Shown here: positions 8,968 through 17,231 of the stretch, one piece after another
How the letters are laid out: every line of letters starts with the position of its first letter
Position numbering within the stretch: position 1 is the first letter of the stretch
Assembly (NCBI RefSeq): GCF_006494815.1
Contig: NZ_CP041091.1
Span: forward strand, 682,001 to 746,000
Direction of reading: 5' to 3'
DNA length: 64,000 nt
Origin: Nocardioides sambongensis
Lineage (GTDB): Bacteria > Actinomycetota > Actinomycetes > Propionibacteriales > Nocardioidaceae
Translations under genes and position numbers: made by a program
Notes under the pieces: model-generated
What the model was told of the DNA's origin: nothing
Database searches by the model: none
Seen by the model: the letters and a program-made list of their open reading frames with translations, nothing else

Positions 8968-9810
8968 TCAGGCGAGCCGGGTCATCTCCACCGAGACCGA
9001 CATCTCCGAGCTGTCGGTGCCGGAGTAGATCCCGCGCAGCGGCGGGACGTCCTCGTAGTCACGACCGAAGCCGACGGCCACGTAGCGGTCGTCGGGCGCC
9101 GTGTCGGTGCTCGGGTCCAGTGCGTGCCAGCCGTCGTCCCACCACTCCACCCAGGCCCGGGAGTCGCCGGCGACCGTCTCGCCGATCACCGGCTCGGGGA
9201 CCGGGTGCACGTAGCCGGAGACGTAGCGTGCGGGGATCCCGATCGCGCGCAGCGCGCCGATCGTCAGGTGCACCATGTCCTGCACCGCCCCGGTCCGCTG
9301 CTCCCACGCCTGCCGCGCGGTGCTGGCCGCGTCGGTCGCGCCGGGGACGTAGCGGATCTCGTCGTGCACCAGCCGTACGACGGCCCGCGCCGCCTCACCG
9401 GGCAGCGCGGCGGACGCCGCGATCTCCCGCACCCGGGCGACCAGGTCCTCGGGCGGCGCGACCAGCTCGGGCCGCACCAGGTACTCGGTCCAGCGATCGG
9501 CGATGGCGCGGTCGTCGTACGCGTCCCAGGGGGTGCTGGGAGCCGGCGGCGCCGGACGGTTCACCTGCACCGTCGAGGTGGCGACCACCGTCATCTCCTC
9601 GTGCGGGTCGGCGATCTCGAAGGCGATCACCTGGGTGCCGAAGTAGTCGGTGTAGGGGTAGGTCCACGGCGACGGCGTCACGTCGAGCCGCTCGTGGATG
9701 ACGATCTGCTCGGGCGTGGTGCTCGGCGTCATCCTCGCCTGGTTGTAGGAGGCCGAGGCGCGGTCGTCGTAGTCGAACTCCGTGCGGTGCACGATGCGCA
9801 GCTGCATCAC
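8968..9810 (-). CDS. transglutaminase-like protein lacking catalytic Cys and His
   Basis: 280 aa. N-terminal beta domain (LRIVHRTEFDYDDRA...) followed by a transglutaminase-like core, as in the protein that accompanies alpha-E and ATP-grasp genes. Family members normally carry GVCQD for the nucleophile and SHAW for the His. Here these read GAVQD (Val176) and SRAW (Arg218), while the Asp-bearing LDPSTD and the terminal GRDYEDVPPLRG are kept. The fold is preserved but the Cys-His pair is gone, so it is predicted to be catalytically inactive, perhaps a binding or scaffolding subunit. Last gene of the cassette; GTG 9810 overlaps the alpha-E stop as GTGA, and ATG 9807 overlaps it as TGATG. Confidence 0.88.
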   Translation of the reverse strand: MMQLRIVHRTEFDYDDRASASYNQARMTPSTTPEQIVIHERLDVTPSPWTYPYTDYFGTQVIAFEIADPHEEMTVVATSTVQVNRPAPPAPSTPWDAYDDRAIADRWTEYLVRPELVAPPEDLVARVREIAASAALPGEAARAVVRLVHDEIRYVPGATDAASTARQAWEQRTGAVQDMVHLTIGALRAIGIPARYVSGYVHPVPEPVIGETVAGDSRAWVEWWDDGWHALDPSTDTAPDDRYVAVGFGRDYEDVPPLRGIYSGTDSSEMSVSVEMTRLA

Positions 9811-10742
9811 AGCTGGACCCCCTTCCAGGAGACCGCCTCGGCGCCCGCGAAGTAGCGCCGGGTGATCGCGTCGGTGGCTGCCGCGCAGGTGCGTTGCAGC
9901 CGTTCCATCTCGTCGGGCAGGTCGGCGACCAGGTCGGCCAGCGAACCGTACTCCAGCTCGGCGCGGGTGCGGCCGATCAGCCGGTGCGCCTCGTCCTGGA
10001 AGCCGGCCCTGCGCGGGTCGTCACCGAGGTTGTCCAGGCACTGCTCGGCGCGGCCGAGTGAGAAGACCACGGACCGCGGGAAGAGCCGGTCCAGCATCAG
10101 GAACTCCGCTGCCGCCCGCTCGGTCTCCACGCCGCGGTAGGTGCGCAGGAACGTCTCGTAGGCGCCCGAGGAGCGCAGGGTCGAGGTCCACTGCTCGCCG
10201 GTGCCGCCGGTCAACGTGGTCGAGGCGATCAGTCGCGAGGTCATGTCGGCCCGTTCGATGCTGCGACCCAGCATCAGGAACTGCCATCCCTCGTCCCGGG
10301 TCATCGTCGCGTCGGCGGTGCCGTTGATCAGCGCCGCTCGCTCGCGCACCCACTGGAAGACGTACGGCGGCCGCAGCGCCTCGAAGCGCCGTGCCGGGAT
10401 CGAGCGGTAGGTGGTGTTGATGACCTCCCACAGCGGCACCGGCAGGGTCTCCCGGGCGCCGCGTGCTGCCTCGCGGGCATTGGCGAGCGCGGTGGCGATC
10501 GACCAGGCGGACGCGGGGGAGTAGGCCAGCACCGCGAGCACGTGGTCGATGTCGAGCGCTGCGGGGAAGTCCTCGGGCTCGATCCCCATGCTGGCCAGCA
10601 GGTCCCGGCAGGTCTGCTCCTCGTCCACCCCGGCGTCCTCGAGCAGCACCTGCGTCTGAACGTCGAGGATCCGGGCGGTGTCCTCGGCCCGCTCGACGTA
10701 GCGGCCGATCCAGAACATCGACTCGGCGATCCGGCTCAGCAT
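9807..10742 (-). CDS. alpha-E domain protein (DUF403)
   Basis: 311 aa, all-helical alpha-E protein opening with the typical MLSRIAESMFWIGRYVERAEDTAR. The family is found almost only beside circularly permuted ATP-grasp proteins and transglutaminase-like proteins and is thought, from comparative genomics, to belong to a peptide-ligation or protein-modification system; the biochemical role is not established. Start overlaps the ATP-grasp stop by one base (TGATG at 10744-10740) and its own stop overlaps the next gene, so the three are one translationally coupled operon. Full length. Confidence 0.92.
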   Translation of the reverse strand: MLSRIAESMFWIGRYVERAEDTARILDVQTQVLLEDAGVDEEQTCRDLLASMGIEPEDFPAALDIDHVLAVLAYSPASAWSIATALANAREAARGARETLPVPLWEVINTTYRSIPARRFEALRPPYVFQWVRERAALINGTADATMTRDEGWQFLMLGRSIERADMTSRLIASTTLTGGTGEQWTSTLRSSGAYETFLRTYRGVETERAAAEFLMLDRLFPRSVVFSLGRAEQCLDNLGDDPRRAGFQDEAHRLIGRTRAELEYGSLADLVADLPDEMERLQRTCAAATDAITRRYFAGAEAVSWKGVQL

Positions 10743-12262
10743 CAGGCAACACCCTCCGGGCTCGTGGTGACTGCTCCGACCTGTTGTTGCTGCTGTTGCT
10801 GTTCCTGCTGCCGGGCGTCACCGTGGCCGGCGAGGACCCAGGTGTCCTTCGATCCACCGCCGCGCGAGGAGTTCACGATCAGCTCGCCCTTGGCCAGCGC
10901 CACCCGGGTCAGCCCACCGGGCAGCACCCAGGTGCGGTCGCCGTCGTTGACCGCGAAGGGTCGCAGGTCCACGTGTCGCGGGCCGAGCTCGCCGTCGACG
11001 AAGGTCGGCACCGTGGACAGCTGGACCACCGGCTGCGCGATCCAGGAGCGGGGGTCCTCCAGCACCTTGCCGCGCAGCTCGTCGAGCTCTTCCTTCGACG
11101 CCCGCGGCCCGATCACGATGCCCTTGCCGCCCGACCCGTCGACCGGCTTCAGGACCAGCTCGTCCAGCCGGTCGAGCACCTCCTCGCGGGCGTCCGCGTC
11201 GCCGCAGCGCCAGGTGTCGACGTTGCGCAGCACCGGCTCCTCGCCCAGGTAGTAGCGGATGATGTCGGGGAGGTAGGTGTAGACGAGCTTGTCGTCGGCC
11301 ACGCCGTTGCCGACCGCGTTGGCCAGGGTCACGTTGCCGGCGCGGGCCGCGTCGATCATGCCGGGGCAGCCGAGCACCGAGTCCGGCCGGAAGTGGACCG
11401 GGTCGAGGAACTCGTCGTCGATCCGGCGGTAGACCACGTGCACCGGGGCCAGACCCTTGGTGGTGCGCATCATCACCTCGCCGCGGTGGCAGACCAGGTC
11501 GCGACCCTCCACCAGCTCCACGCCCATGGTGCGGGCCAGCAGCGCGTGCTCGAAGTAGGCGCCGTTGTAGACGCCCGGTGTGAGCACCACCACCGTCGGG
11601 TCGGCGACTCCGGCCGGGGCCGCGGCACGCAGCGCGGCCAGCAGCCGCTGCGGGTAGCCGGCCACCGGTCGGATCCGGTGCTGGGCGATGGTCTCGGGCA
11701 GCGCCGCGGCGATCGCCCGGCGGTTCGTCATCACGTACGAGACCCCCGACGGCACCCGCACGTTGTCCTCCAGCACCCGGAACTCGCCGGCGTTGTCGCG
11801 GATCAGGTCGATCCCCGACACGTGCACCCGCACACCGTTGGCGGGGCGGATCGTGGCGGCCGCCCGGTGGAAGTGCGAGGAGGTGGTGATCACCCGGCGG
11901 GGGATGACGCCGTCCTCGAAGACGGTGCCGGCGTCGTACACGTCGGCGAGGAACATCTCCAGCGCCTTCACCCGCTGCTGGACGCCGCTCTCGATCGTGG
12001 ACCAGGTGTCCATCTCGATCACCCGCGGCAGGATGTCGAGCGGGAAGGCCCGCTCCTCCCCGCCGATGTCGAACGTCACGCCCTGGTCGAGATAGCTCGC
12101 CTGCAACGCCTCGACCCGACTGATCAGCTCGGGCGTCGTCATCCTCCCCAGCGAGTCGCGCAGTCGCAGGTACGGCGAGCGCAGGGCATCCCCGTCGAAC
12201 ATCTCGTCGTAGGCCGGGCTGGCCGGCTCTACCGTCCCGTACCCCTCGAACATGCTGCTCAT
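10742..12262 (-). CDS. circularly permuted type-2 ATP-grasp protein
   Basis: 506 aa, DUF404/DUF407-type ATP-grasp enzyme, predicted to form amide bonds between a carboxylate and an amine with ATP. Seen: the N-terminal region SRVEALQASYLDQGVTFDIGG and the nucleotide-binding segment VDGSGGKGIVIGP. The C-terminus carries an odd Gln tract (QQEQQQQQQQ) encoded by mixed CAG/CAA codons at about 10780-10808. First gene of the ATP-grasp / alpha-E / transglutaminase cassette. A leaderless promoter (TAGGGT at 12274-12269) places transcription at or next to the ATG, and no Shine-Dalgarno is present. The natural substrate is unknown. Confidence 0.92.
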   Translation of the reverse strand: MSSMFEGYGTVEPASPAYDEMFDGDALRSPYLRLRDSLGRMTTPELISRVEALQASYLDQGVTFDIGGEERAFPLDILPRVIEMDTWSTIESGVQQRVKALEMFLADVYDAGTVFEDGVIPRRVITTSSHFHRAAATIRPANGVRVHVSGIDLIRDNAGEFRVLEDNVRVPSGVSYVMTNRRAIAAALPETIAQHRIRPVAGYPQRLLAALRAAAPAGVADPTVVVLTPGVYNGAYFEHALLARTMGVELVEGRDLVCHRGEVMMRTTKGLAPVHVVYRRIDDEFLDPVHFRPDSVLGCPGMIDAARAGNVTLANAVGNGVADDKLVYTYLPDIIRYYLGEEPVLRNVDTWRCGDADAREEVLDRLDELVLKPVDGSGGKGIVIGPRASKEELDELRGKVLEDPRSWIAQPVVQLSTVPTFVDGELGPRHVDLRPFAVNDGDRTWVLPGGLTRVALAKGELIVNSSRGGGSKDTWVLAGHGDARQQEQQQQQQQVGAVTTSPEGVA

Positions 12263-12268
12263 GTTCGG

Positions 12269-12274
12269 ACCCTA
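12269..12274 (-). promoter_or_regulatory. -10 element of the ATP-grasp operon (leaderless)
   Basis: TAGGGT on the minus strand, six bases before ATG 12262. Fits the TANNNT-N6-ATG pattern seen throughout the window. Confidence 0.6.
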
Positions 12275-12350
12275 CTCATGTCGGGTAACGCGCACGTTGC
12301 GCCCGAGTGGCCCGGCGCGCCGCCCCACCGCTCGTGACGGGGTAGAGGGG

Positions 12351-12356
12351 TAGGTT
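12351..12356 (+). promoter_or_regulatory. -10 element (leaderless) of the 67-aa protein
   Basis: TAGGTT, seven bases before ATG 12364, with no ribosome binding site between. Confidence 0.55.
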
Positions 12357-12363
12357 CGGGCGC

Positions 12364-12567
12364 ATGGCCTTCTGGTTCTGCATCAAGCACCACACCGTCG
12401 AGGGCGACGAGGGCTGCCGGGCCAAGGACCGGCTCGGCCCCTACGACACCGAGGCGGAGGCGTCCCGGGCGCTGGAGACGGCTGCCGAGCGGACCGAGGA
12501 GTGGGACAACGACCCCCAGTGGAACGACGACGTCGAGGCGCGGGACGGCGCGGACGGACGAGACTGA
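12364..12567 (+). CDS. conserved small actinobacterial protein
   Basis: 67 aa. Begins MAFWFCIKHHTVEGDEGC and contains RLGPYDTEAEASRALETA, a short hydrophilic domain of the kind found as a stand-alone protein in many actinobacteria. The Cys/His-rich start (C6, H9, H10, C18) could bind a metal, but this is inference. Acidic tail. Stops two bases before the GTG of the next gene, so the two are likely co-transcribed. Function unknown. Confidence 0.75.
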   Translation: MAFWFCIKHHTVEGDEGCRAKDRLGPYDTEAEASRALETAAERTEEWDNDPQWNDDVEARDGADGRD

Positions 12568-12569
12568 TC

Positions 12570-12878
12570 GTGTGGCGCCGGCGACGCCGGGTCCGCCCGC
12601 TCGCCGTCGACCCGGCGAGCGGCGAGGTGGTCTCGCCGTTGCCGTTCGTGGCCCTGGTGCTGCTGGCGTCCTCGTTCTTCCTCAACGCCGCCAGCGGAGT
12701 GATCGCACCCTGGTGGGTGGTCGTGCTACTGCTGGTGGTGTGGGCGGGGCTCCTGCTGTCCTGCCTGCGCGCCTGGACCGAGGACCCGCCGCGGACCGTG
12801 CGGATCGGCATCGCCTCGATCGTGGTCTGGGCCGTCGTGGTGATCGGCGGCGGCATCGCGTTCGGCTGGTCCGGCTGA
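12570..12878 (+). CDS. small membrane protein with Arg-rich N-terminus
   Basis: 102 aa from GTG 12570. Starts VWRRRRRVRPLAVDP (positive-inside anchor), then three hydrophobic helices at roughly residues 26-42, 47-63 and 78-98. Only two bases separate it from the previous stop, suggesting an operon with the 67-aa protein. The Arg-rich start comes from a run of CGC/CGG codons. No family recognised. Confidence 0.65.
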   Translation: MWRRRRRVRPLAVDPASGEVVSPLPFVALVLLASSFFLNAASGVIAPWWVVVLLLVVWAGLLLSCLRAWTEDPPRTVRIGIASIVVWAVVVIGGGIAFGWSG

Positions 12879-12908
12879 CTGCGGCCGACCGGCCCTCCCG
12901 AGCGGGGC

Positions 12909-13175
12909 TCAGGCCAGGGCGAGGAAGAGCTTCTCCATCTTCTTCGCGTCGACGCCGTCGAGTCCCTCCTCGCCCTCGGCGAGGCAGTGCTGCAGTCCGG
13001 TCGCGACGATCGCGTAGCCGGCACGGGAGAGCGCCTTGTTGACCGCGGCCAGCTGGGTCAGCACGGACTCGCAGTCCGACCCTTCCTCCATCATCCGGAT
13101 CACGCTGGCGAGGTGTCCGTTGGCGCGCTTCATCCGCGTGATGATCGCCTTGATCTCGGTGGGTTCGAGGTCCAT
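12909..13175 (-). CDS. CsoR/FrmR-family transcriptional repressor
   Basis: 88 aa, all-helical repressor of the CsoR/RcnR/FrmR superfamily, which binds DNA as a tetramer and releases it on metal, aldehyde or sulfur stress. Start at ATG 13175 with AGGAG upstream; the longer frame to 13262 has no ribosome site. Conserved Cys35 (GSDCESVL) and Cys64 (LQHCL) are present. The His that lies four residues before the second Cys in copper-sensing CsoR is Gly60 here, so a Cu(I) site of the CsoR type is incomplete. A two-Cys, no-His arrangement is known in persulfide sensors of the CstR type; that role is inferred. A G/C-tract palindrome upstream is its probable operator. Confidence 0.88.
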   Translation of the reverse strand: MDLEPTEIKAIITRMKRANGHLASVIRMMEEGSDCESVLTQLAAVNKALSRAGYAIVATGLQHCLAEGEEGLDGVDAKKMEKLFLALA

Positions 13176-13243
13176 CCCTGCTCCTTCGTCCTTCGCGTCC
13201 CGTCCCGGCTCCGTCGGCGGCGCCGGTCGCTGCCCCATCCTAC

Positions 13244-13259
13244 AACCCCCAGGGGGGTT
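13244..13259. promoter_or_regulatory. putative CsoR-family operator
   Basis: Palindrome AACCCCC-A-GGGGGGTT, the G/C-tract dyad characteristic of CsoR-family binding sites. It lies about 70 bases upstream of the repressor start (13175) and about 80 bases upstream of the divergent HhH-GPD gene, so it could control either or both. Confidence 0.65.
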
Positions 13260-13324
13260 CAACTGGCGGGTGCTCGCCGGCGCTGCTCCTCAGCGGCGCG
13301 TCGGACCCGGTCGCAGCGGTGCGG

Positions 13325-13330
13325 GATACT
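13325..13330 (+). promoter_or_regulatory. -10-like element of the HhH-GPD gene
   Basis: GATACT six bases before ATG 13337; deviates from TANNNT in the first base but keeps the exact spacing of the other leaderless genes. Confidence 0.4.
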
Positions 13331-13336
13331 CGGCGC

Positions 13337-13912
13337 ATGGCGATCCACATCACCGGCGATGACGCCGCCGACCAGCTGCTGACCGACTCCCCGTTCGCCC
13401 TGCTGGTGGGGATGATGCTCGACCAGCAGTATCCGATGGAGCACGCGTTCGCCGGCCCGCACAAGGTCAACGGCCGTCTGGGTGGCTTCGACCCCGCGCA
13501 GATCGCCGCGGCCGACCCCGAGGAGTTCGCGGCGCTGTGCGCCACCACGCCGGCGATCCACCGTTTCCCCGGTTCGATGGCCGGGCGCCTGCAGGAGCTG
13601 GCCCGGATCGTCGTCGACGAGTACGACGGCCACGCCGAGCGGATCTGGACCGAGGCGTCCGACGGCAGGGACCTCGCCAAGCGGCTCACCGCACTGCCGG
13701 GCTTCGGCGCCCAGAAGGTGAAGATCTTCGTCGCGCTGCTCGCCAAGCAGCTCGGCGTCGTGCCGGCCGGGTGGGAGAAGGTCGCCGGTGACTATGCGCT
13801 GGAGGGATACCGCTCGGTGGCCGACGTGGTCGATCCGGCCTCGCTGCAGAAGGTGCGGGACCACAAGAAGGCCGCCAAGGCGGCCGCGAAGGCGGCCAAG
13901 GCCGCAGGCTGA
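13337..13912 (+). CDS. HhH-GPD-type base-excision DNA repair protein
   Basis: 191 aa, actinobacterial helix-hairpin-helix glycosylase-like protein. Seen: the hairpin LPGFGAQKVKIFVALLAKQLG at about residues 116-136 (split LPGFGAQKVK / IFVALLAKQLG) and the N-terminal helix FALLVGMMLDQQYPMEHAF typical of this subfamily. Such proteins recognise and excise damaged bases; the exact lesion is unknown. The C-terminus is a Lys/Ala tail (KKAAKAAAKAAKAA) resembling histone H1-like DNA-binding tails. Divergent from the CsoR-like gene. Start at ATG 13337 after a GATACT -10-like element. Confidence 0.85.
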   Translation: MAIHITGDDAADQLLTDSPFALLVGMMLDQQYPMEHAFAGPHKVNGRLGGFDPAQIAAADPEEFAALCATTPAIHRFPGSMAGRLQELARIVVDEYDGHAERIWTEASDGRDLAKRLTALPGFGAQKVKIFVALLAKQLGVVPAGWEKVAGDYALEGYRSVADVVDPASLQKVRDHKKAAKAAAKAAKAAG

Positions 13913-13927
13913 CCAGGCGTGTGGTTT

Positions 13928-13966
13928 CCTGAGTGTTGCCTGAGGGCCGCCTGAGTCATGACTGAG
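13928..13966 (+). repeat. four 11-bp-phased CCTGAG direct repeats upstream of the sigma factor
   Basis: CCTGAG at 13928, 13939 and 13950 and ACTGAG at 13961, each exactly 11 bases from the last (one helical turn). This geometry is typical of tandem binding sites for OmpR/PhoP-type response regulators. It lies between the repair gene and the sigma factor gene, about 210-250 bases before the latter. The identity of a binding protein is unknown. Confidence 0.5.
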
Positions 13967-14175
13967 GTGGGATCGAACGGTCGGTGAACGGCCGACGACT
14001 CCGGGGAGTACGCGAAGTCGTGCAGTGCCTCTGCAGTGGGAGGTTCGAATCGGCACGGGGGATGCGGAGGGCTCACCGGGGCCGTGGCACAATGAGTGTC
14101 AGCGCTCTTGACGCCTGCGGGCTTCGCTGCGCCCTGACCGCTTGTACGCTTCGCTGCCACTATCGAGAGGTGTTC

Positions 14176-15684
14176 GTGTCCTCGAACGCACGCAAGGTCC
14201 CGACCGAGGTGCTCGCGCACCCCTCCATCGTCGCCCTCGTCGAGCGAGCTGCCCCCACCGGCAGTGTCACGCCCGAGGACGTGCGTCAGGCGTTCACCGA
14301 CGCTGACGTGGCGCCGGCGCAGCTGAAGCCGCTGATGGCGCACATCGCCGGGCTCGGGATCTCGGTCGCGATGCCGGCCGACACCCGTGCCGTCGCCGCC
14401 TCCTCGCGCACCGCGACCCAGAAGGCCGCGACCAAGAAGCCTGCCGCGAAGAAGGCTCCGGCCGCGAAGCCCGAGCCCGCCGCCGAGGACACCTCGACGC
14501 CGGCGAAGAAGACGGCCGCGAAGAAGGCGCCCGCCAAGAAGGTCGCCGCGAAGCAGGCCGACGCGGCCGTCGTGGAGGCGCCCGCCGTGGAGGCGCCCGT
14601 GGTCGGCCCCGACGGCAAGAAGGTCCTGCCCGACATCCCCGACGACCAGTTCGAGAAGGACGTCGCTGCCGACCCCTCCATCAAGGAGGACGAGAAGGAG
14701 GCCGAGAAGCAGAGCTTCGTGGTCTCCGCGGCGGACGACACCGACGAGCCCGAGCAGCAGGTCATGGTCGCCGGCGCGACCGCCGACCCGGTCAAGGACT
14801 ACCTCAAGCAGATCGGCAAGGTCCCGCTGCTCAACGCCGAGATGGAGGTCGAGCTCGCCAAGCGGATCGAGGCCGGTCTCTTCGCCGAGGAGAAGCTCGC
14901 CAAGGGCGGCAAGATCACCCCGAAGGCCTTCGAGGAGCTCGAGTGGATCGCCGAGGACGGTCGGCGCGCCAAGAACCACCTGCTCGAGGCCAACCTCCGC
15001 CTGGTCGTCTCGCTCGCCAAGCGCTACACCGGCCGCGGCATGCTCTTCCTGGACCTGATCCAGGAAGGCAACCTTGGTCTGATCCGCGCGGTCGAGAAGT
15101 TCGACTACACCAAGGGCTACAAGTTCTCCACCTACGCCACGTGGTGGATCCGCCAGGCGATCACCCGGGCCATGGCCGACCAGGCCCGCACCATCCGGAT
15201 CCCGGTGCACATGGTCGAGGTGATCAACAAGCTCGCCCGGGTCCAGCGGCAGATGCTGCAGGACCTCGGCCGCGAGCCCACTCCGGAGGAGCTCGCCAAG
15301 GAGCTCGACATGACCCCGGAGAAGGTCGTCGAGGTCCAGAAGTACGGTCGCGAGCCGATCTCGCTGCACACCCCGCTGGGCGAGGACGGCGACTCCGAGT
15401 TCGGTGACCTGATCGAGGACTCCGAGGCGATCGTCCCGGCCGACGCGGTCAGCTTCACCCTGCTCCAGGAGCAGCTGCACGCGGTGCTGGACACCCTCTC
15501 CGAGCGTGAGGCGGGCGTGGTCTCGATGCGCTTCGGCCTGACCGACGGCCAGCCGAAGACGCTGGACGAGATCGGCAAGGTCTACGGCGTGACCCGCGAG
15601 CGGATCCGGCAGATCGAGTCCAAGACGATGTCCAAGCTGCGTCACCCCTCGCGCTCGCAGGTCCTGCGCGACTACCTGGACTGA
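14176..15684 (+). CDS. sigA: principal RNA polymerase sigma factor (SigA/HrdB type)
   Basis: 502 aa, group 1 sigma-70 factor for housekeeping promoters. GTG 14176 chosen because GAGAGG (14165-14170) lies five bases upstream. The N-terminus holds a globular segment (residues 1-70), then a long Lys/Ala/Pro-rich linker (about 75-130) and an acidic stretch, as in HrdB-like factors. Conserved core: [16 protein letters not shown] (region 1.2), [15 protein letters not shown] and [20 protein letters not shown] (region 2), [15 protein letters not shown] (2.3-2.4), IRIPVHMVE (3), and the region-4 helix-turn-helix ending [10 protein letters not shown]. The 260-base upstream region carries the phased CCTGAG repeats, so transcription may be regulated. 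Confidence 0.97.
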   Translation: MSSNARKVPTEVLAHPSIVALVERAAPTGSVTPEDVRQAFTDADVAPAQLKPLMAHIAGLGISVAMPADTRAVAASSRTATQKAATKKPAAKKAPAAKPEPAAEDTSTPAKKTAAKKAPAKKVAAKQADAAVVEAPAVEAPVVGPDGKKVLPDIPDDQFEKDVAADPSIKEDEKEAEKQSFVVSAADDTDEPEQQVMVAGATADPVKDYLKQIGKVPLLNAEMEVELAKRIEAGLFAEEKLAKGGKITPKAFEELEWIAEDGRRAKNHLLEANLRLVVSLAKRYTGRGMLFLDLIQEGNLGLIRAVEKFDYTKGYKFSTYATWWIRQAITRAMADQARTIRIPVHMVEVINKLARVQRQMLQDLGREPTPEELAKELDMTPEKVVEVQKYGREPISLHTPLGEDGDSEFGDLIEDSEAIVPADAVSFTLLQEQLHAVLDTLSEREAGVVSMRFGLTDGQPKTLDEIGKVYGVTRERIRQIESKTMSKLRHPSRSQVLRDYLD

Positions 15685-15809
15685 CACTCCCACCGCCCAG
15701 CTGTCTGGGCGCCGCAGGCACGGATCCCGACCGCCTGTGGATGACGTTCACGCGCTCCCCCGAGAAGCGGCACAGTGATGCCCGCAACCGATCTCGGGAG
15801 GATGCAGCA

Positions 15810-17231
15810 GTGGCGACGAACGATGAGATCGCGCGTGCCGCGATCAAGGCCGACATGGAGCACCGGGGCTACCGGGAGACCGGGCCGGGGGAGTTCCACC
15901 GCTCCGTCGCGGCCGGCGCGATGGGCCACGTCAAGATCGAGCACTGGGTCTGGGCGGCGGACGGGCGGGTCCACACCCGGATCGAGGAGAGCCCGCCCTA
16001 CCGCGCCACCGACTTCGCGGCCGAGGAGGCGGCGCTCGCGAACGCGCTGCAGCTCTCGGTCTTCGGATACTGGCCCTCTGCGATCGACGGGCTCTTCGCG
16101 GACTGGGAGCCGGGGGTGCTGCCGTGCCCGATGCCGTTCGAGATCGCGGCGAGCCTGGCCCGCGCGGCGGTGAGCGAGATCAGCGCCGGCGTCGTGGAGG
16201 AGGACCCCGCCGCCGGCTACGCACCCGGCAACCCGCGCCTCGCCAGCGATCTCAGCAACCTCGAGGAGCGCACCAAGCAGCTGAGCGGCCGATACGCCGC
16301 GACGTTCGCCGACACCTACGTGACCCCGCTGCCGGCGGTGATCGAGCGTCAGCGTTCGATGGTCGGGGTGCTGGCGGTGGCCGCGGCCGCCGAGGGTGAG
16401 GTGTGGGCCCGTGCCGCCGACGACGTCGCCGAGGTGAGACGACTCGGCCTCGCCGCGATGCAGGGCTCCGGCACTGCCTCCGAGGGCGACATCGACTGGA
16501 GCGTGGTGCTGACCGTGGTCGGCGCGGTCGCGGCCGGCGTCACCGCCTTCGCCACCGTCGGCAGCACCGCTGCCGTGGCCGCCGCCCTGCTGTCAGCGGG
16601 CGCCGGCGGCGCCGGCGACCTGATCGCCAGTCCGTCGGACGACAGCGCTCCGGAGCTGCCGCTCGGTGCCGGTGACCCGCACGCGGTGCTGGCCAACCTG
16701 CGCGCGGCACTGAGCGGCAGTGGCAACTCGCTCAGCGCGTCGATCCGGTCCCAGGAGCGCTCGATCCGACAGATGCTGGCCGCGGTCTCAGGGGCCGCGC
16801 GCGGAGCCCGACGCGGCATGTTCGACCTGCCGGAGCCGGAGGTGGCCGACGTCGGTGCCGGCGACCTGCTCGACCGGACCCAGTCCGTCATCGTCACACC
16901 GGAGATCATCGCCCGGATCACCGCGCTGTGGATCCCCACGATCAGCGCGGACCTGCGCACCGCTCGACGCCTGCTCGTCTGGGAGTCGGCCGGCGCCTGG
17001 CAACGACCGGCCGGGATCGGGTTGGGCGTCGCGGGACCGATGGCGGCCTACCAGGAGCTCCAGGAGACCGCACTCCGGCTGCTCGGCAACACTGCGGGGG
17101 AGTTGGACGACGCGGGCGTTGCCCTGGGCGACGCGGCTCGGATGATCGGACTCGTCGACGCGCAGGTCGAGCGTTCCTACGCGCGGCAGGCGCGACGGAT
17201 CATCGACCTCAACCTGAACCATGTGGCGTGA
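15810..17231 (+). CDS. large helical protein with central hydrophobic segment, possible secretion substrate
   Basis: 473 aa, no family recognised. GTG 15810 chosen from the GGGAGGA seven bases upstream. Three visible parts: an N-terminal mixed domain (about 1-110, with HRGYRETGPGEFHRS), a helical region leading into a strongly hydrophobic Ala/Gly/Val segment (about 232-270, VVLTVVGAVAAGVTAFATVG), and a C-terminal helical part ending in an amphipathic helix (ALRLLGNTAGELDDAGVALG). The last part resembles WXG100/EspC-like type VII secretion proteins in pattern, but the WXG motif is missing. Its stop overlaps the start of the next gene by 11 bases, so the two products are probably made together. 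Confidence 0.6.
   Translation: MATNDEIARAAIKADMEHRGYRETGPGEFHRSVAAGAMGHVKIEHWVWAADGRVHTRIEESPPYRATDFAAEEAALANALQLSVFGYWPSAIDGLFADWEPGVLPCPMPFEIAASLARAAVSEISAGVVEEDPAAGYAPGNPRLASDLSNLEERTKQLSGRYAATFADTYVTPLPAVIERQRSMVGVLAVAAAAEGEVWARAADDVAEVRRLGLAAMQGSGTASEGDIDWSVVLTVVGAVAAGVTAFATVGSTAAVAAALLSAGAGGAGDLIASPSDDSAPELPLGAGDPHAVLANLRAALSGSGNSLSASIRSQERSIRQMLAAVSGAARGARRGMFDLPEPEVADVGAGDLLDRTQSVIVTPEIIARITALWIPTISADLRTARRLLVWESAGAWQRPAGIGLGVAGPMAAYQELQETALRLLGNTAGELDDAGVALGDAARMIGLVDAQVERSYARQARRIIDLNLNHVA

Noticed and set aside
10786..10808. TGCTGT tandem repeat as a regulatory repeat
   Set aside because: It is the coding strand complement of the Gln tract in the ATP-grasp gene.
12909..13262. Longer start for the CsoR-like gene at 13262
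   Set aside because: The extension is Pro/Arg-rich, overlaps the operator palindrome and has no ribosome site, while ATG 13175 has AGGAG.
14041..14060. T-arm-like GGTTCGAATC suggesting a tRNA
   Set aside because: The flanks do not pair as a T-stem, and no D-arm, anticodon arm or acceptor stem could be built upstream.
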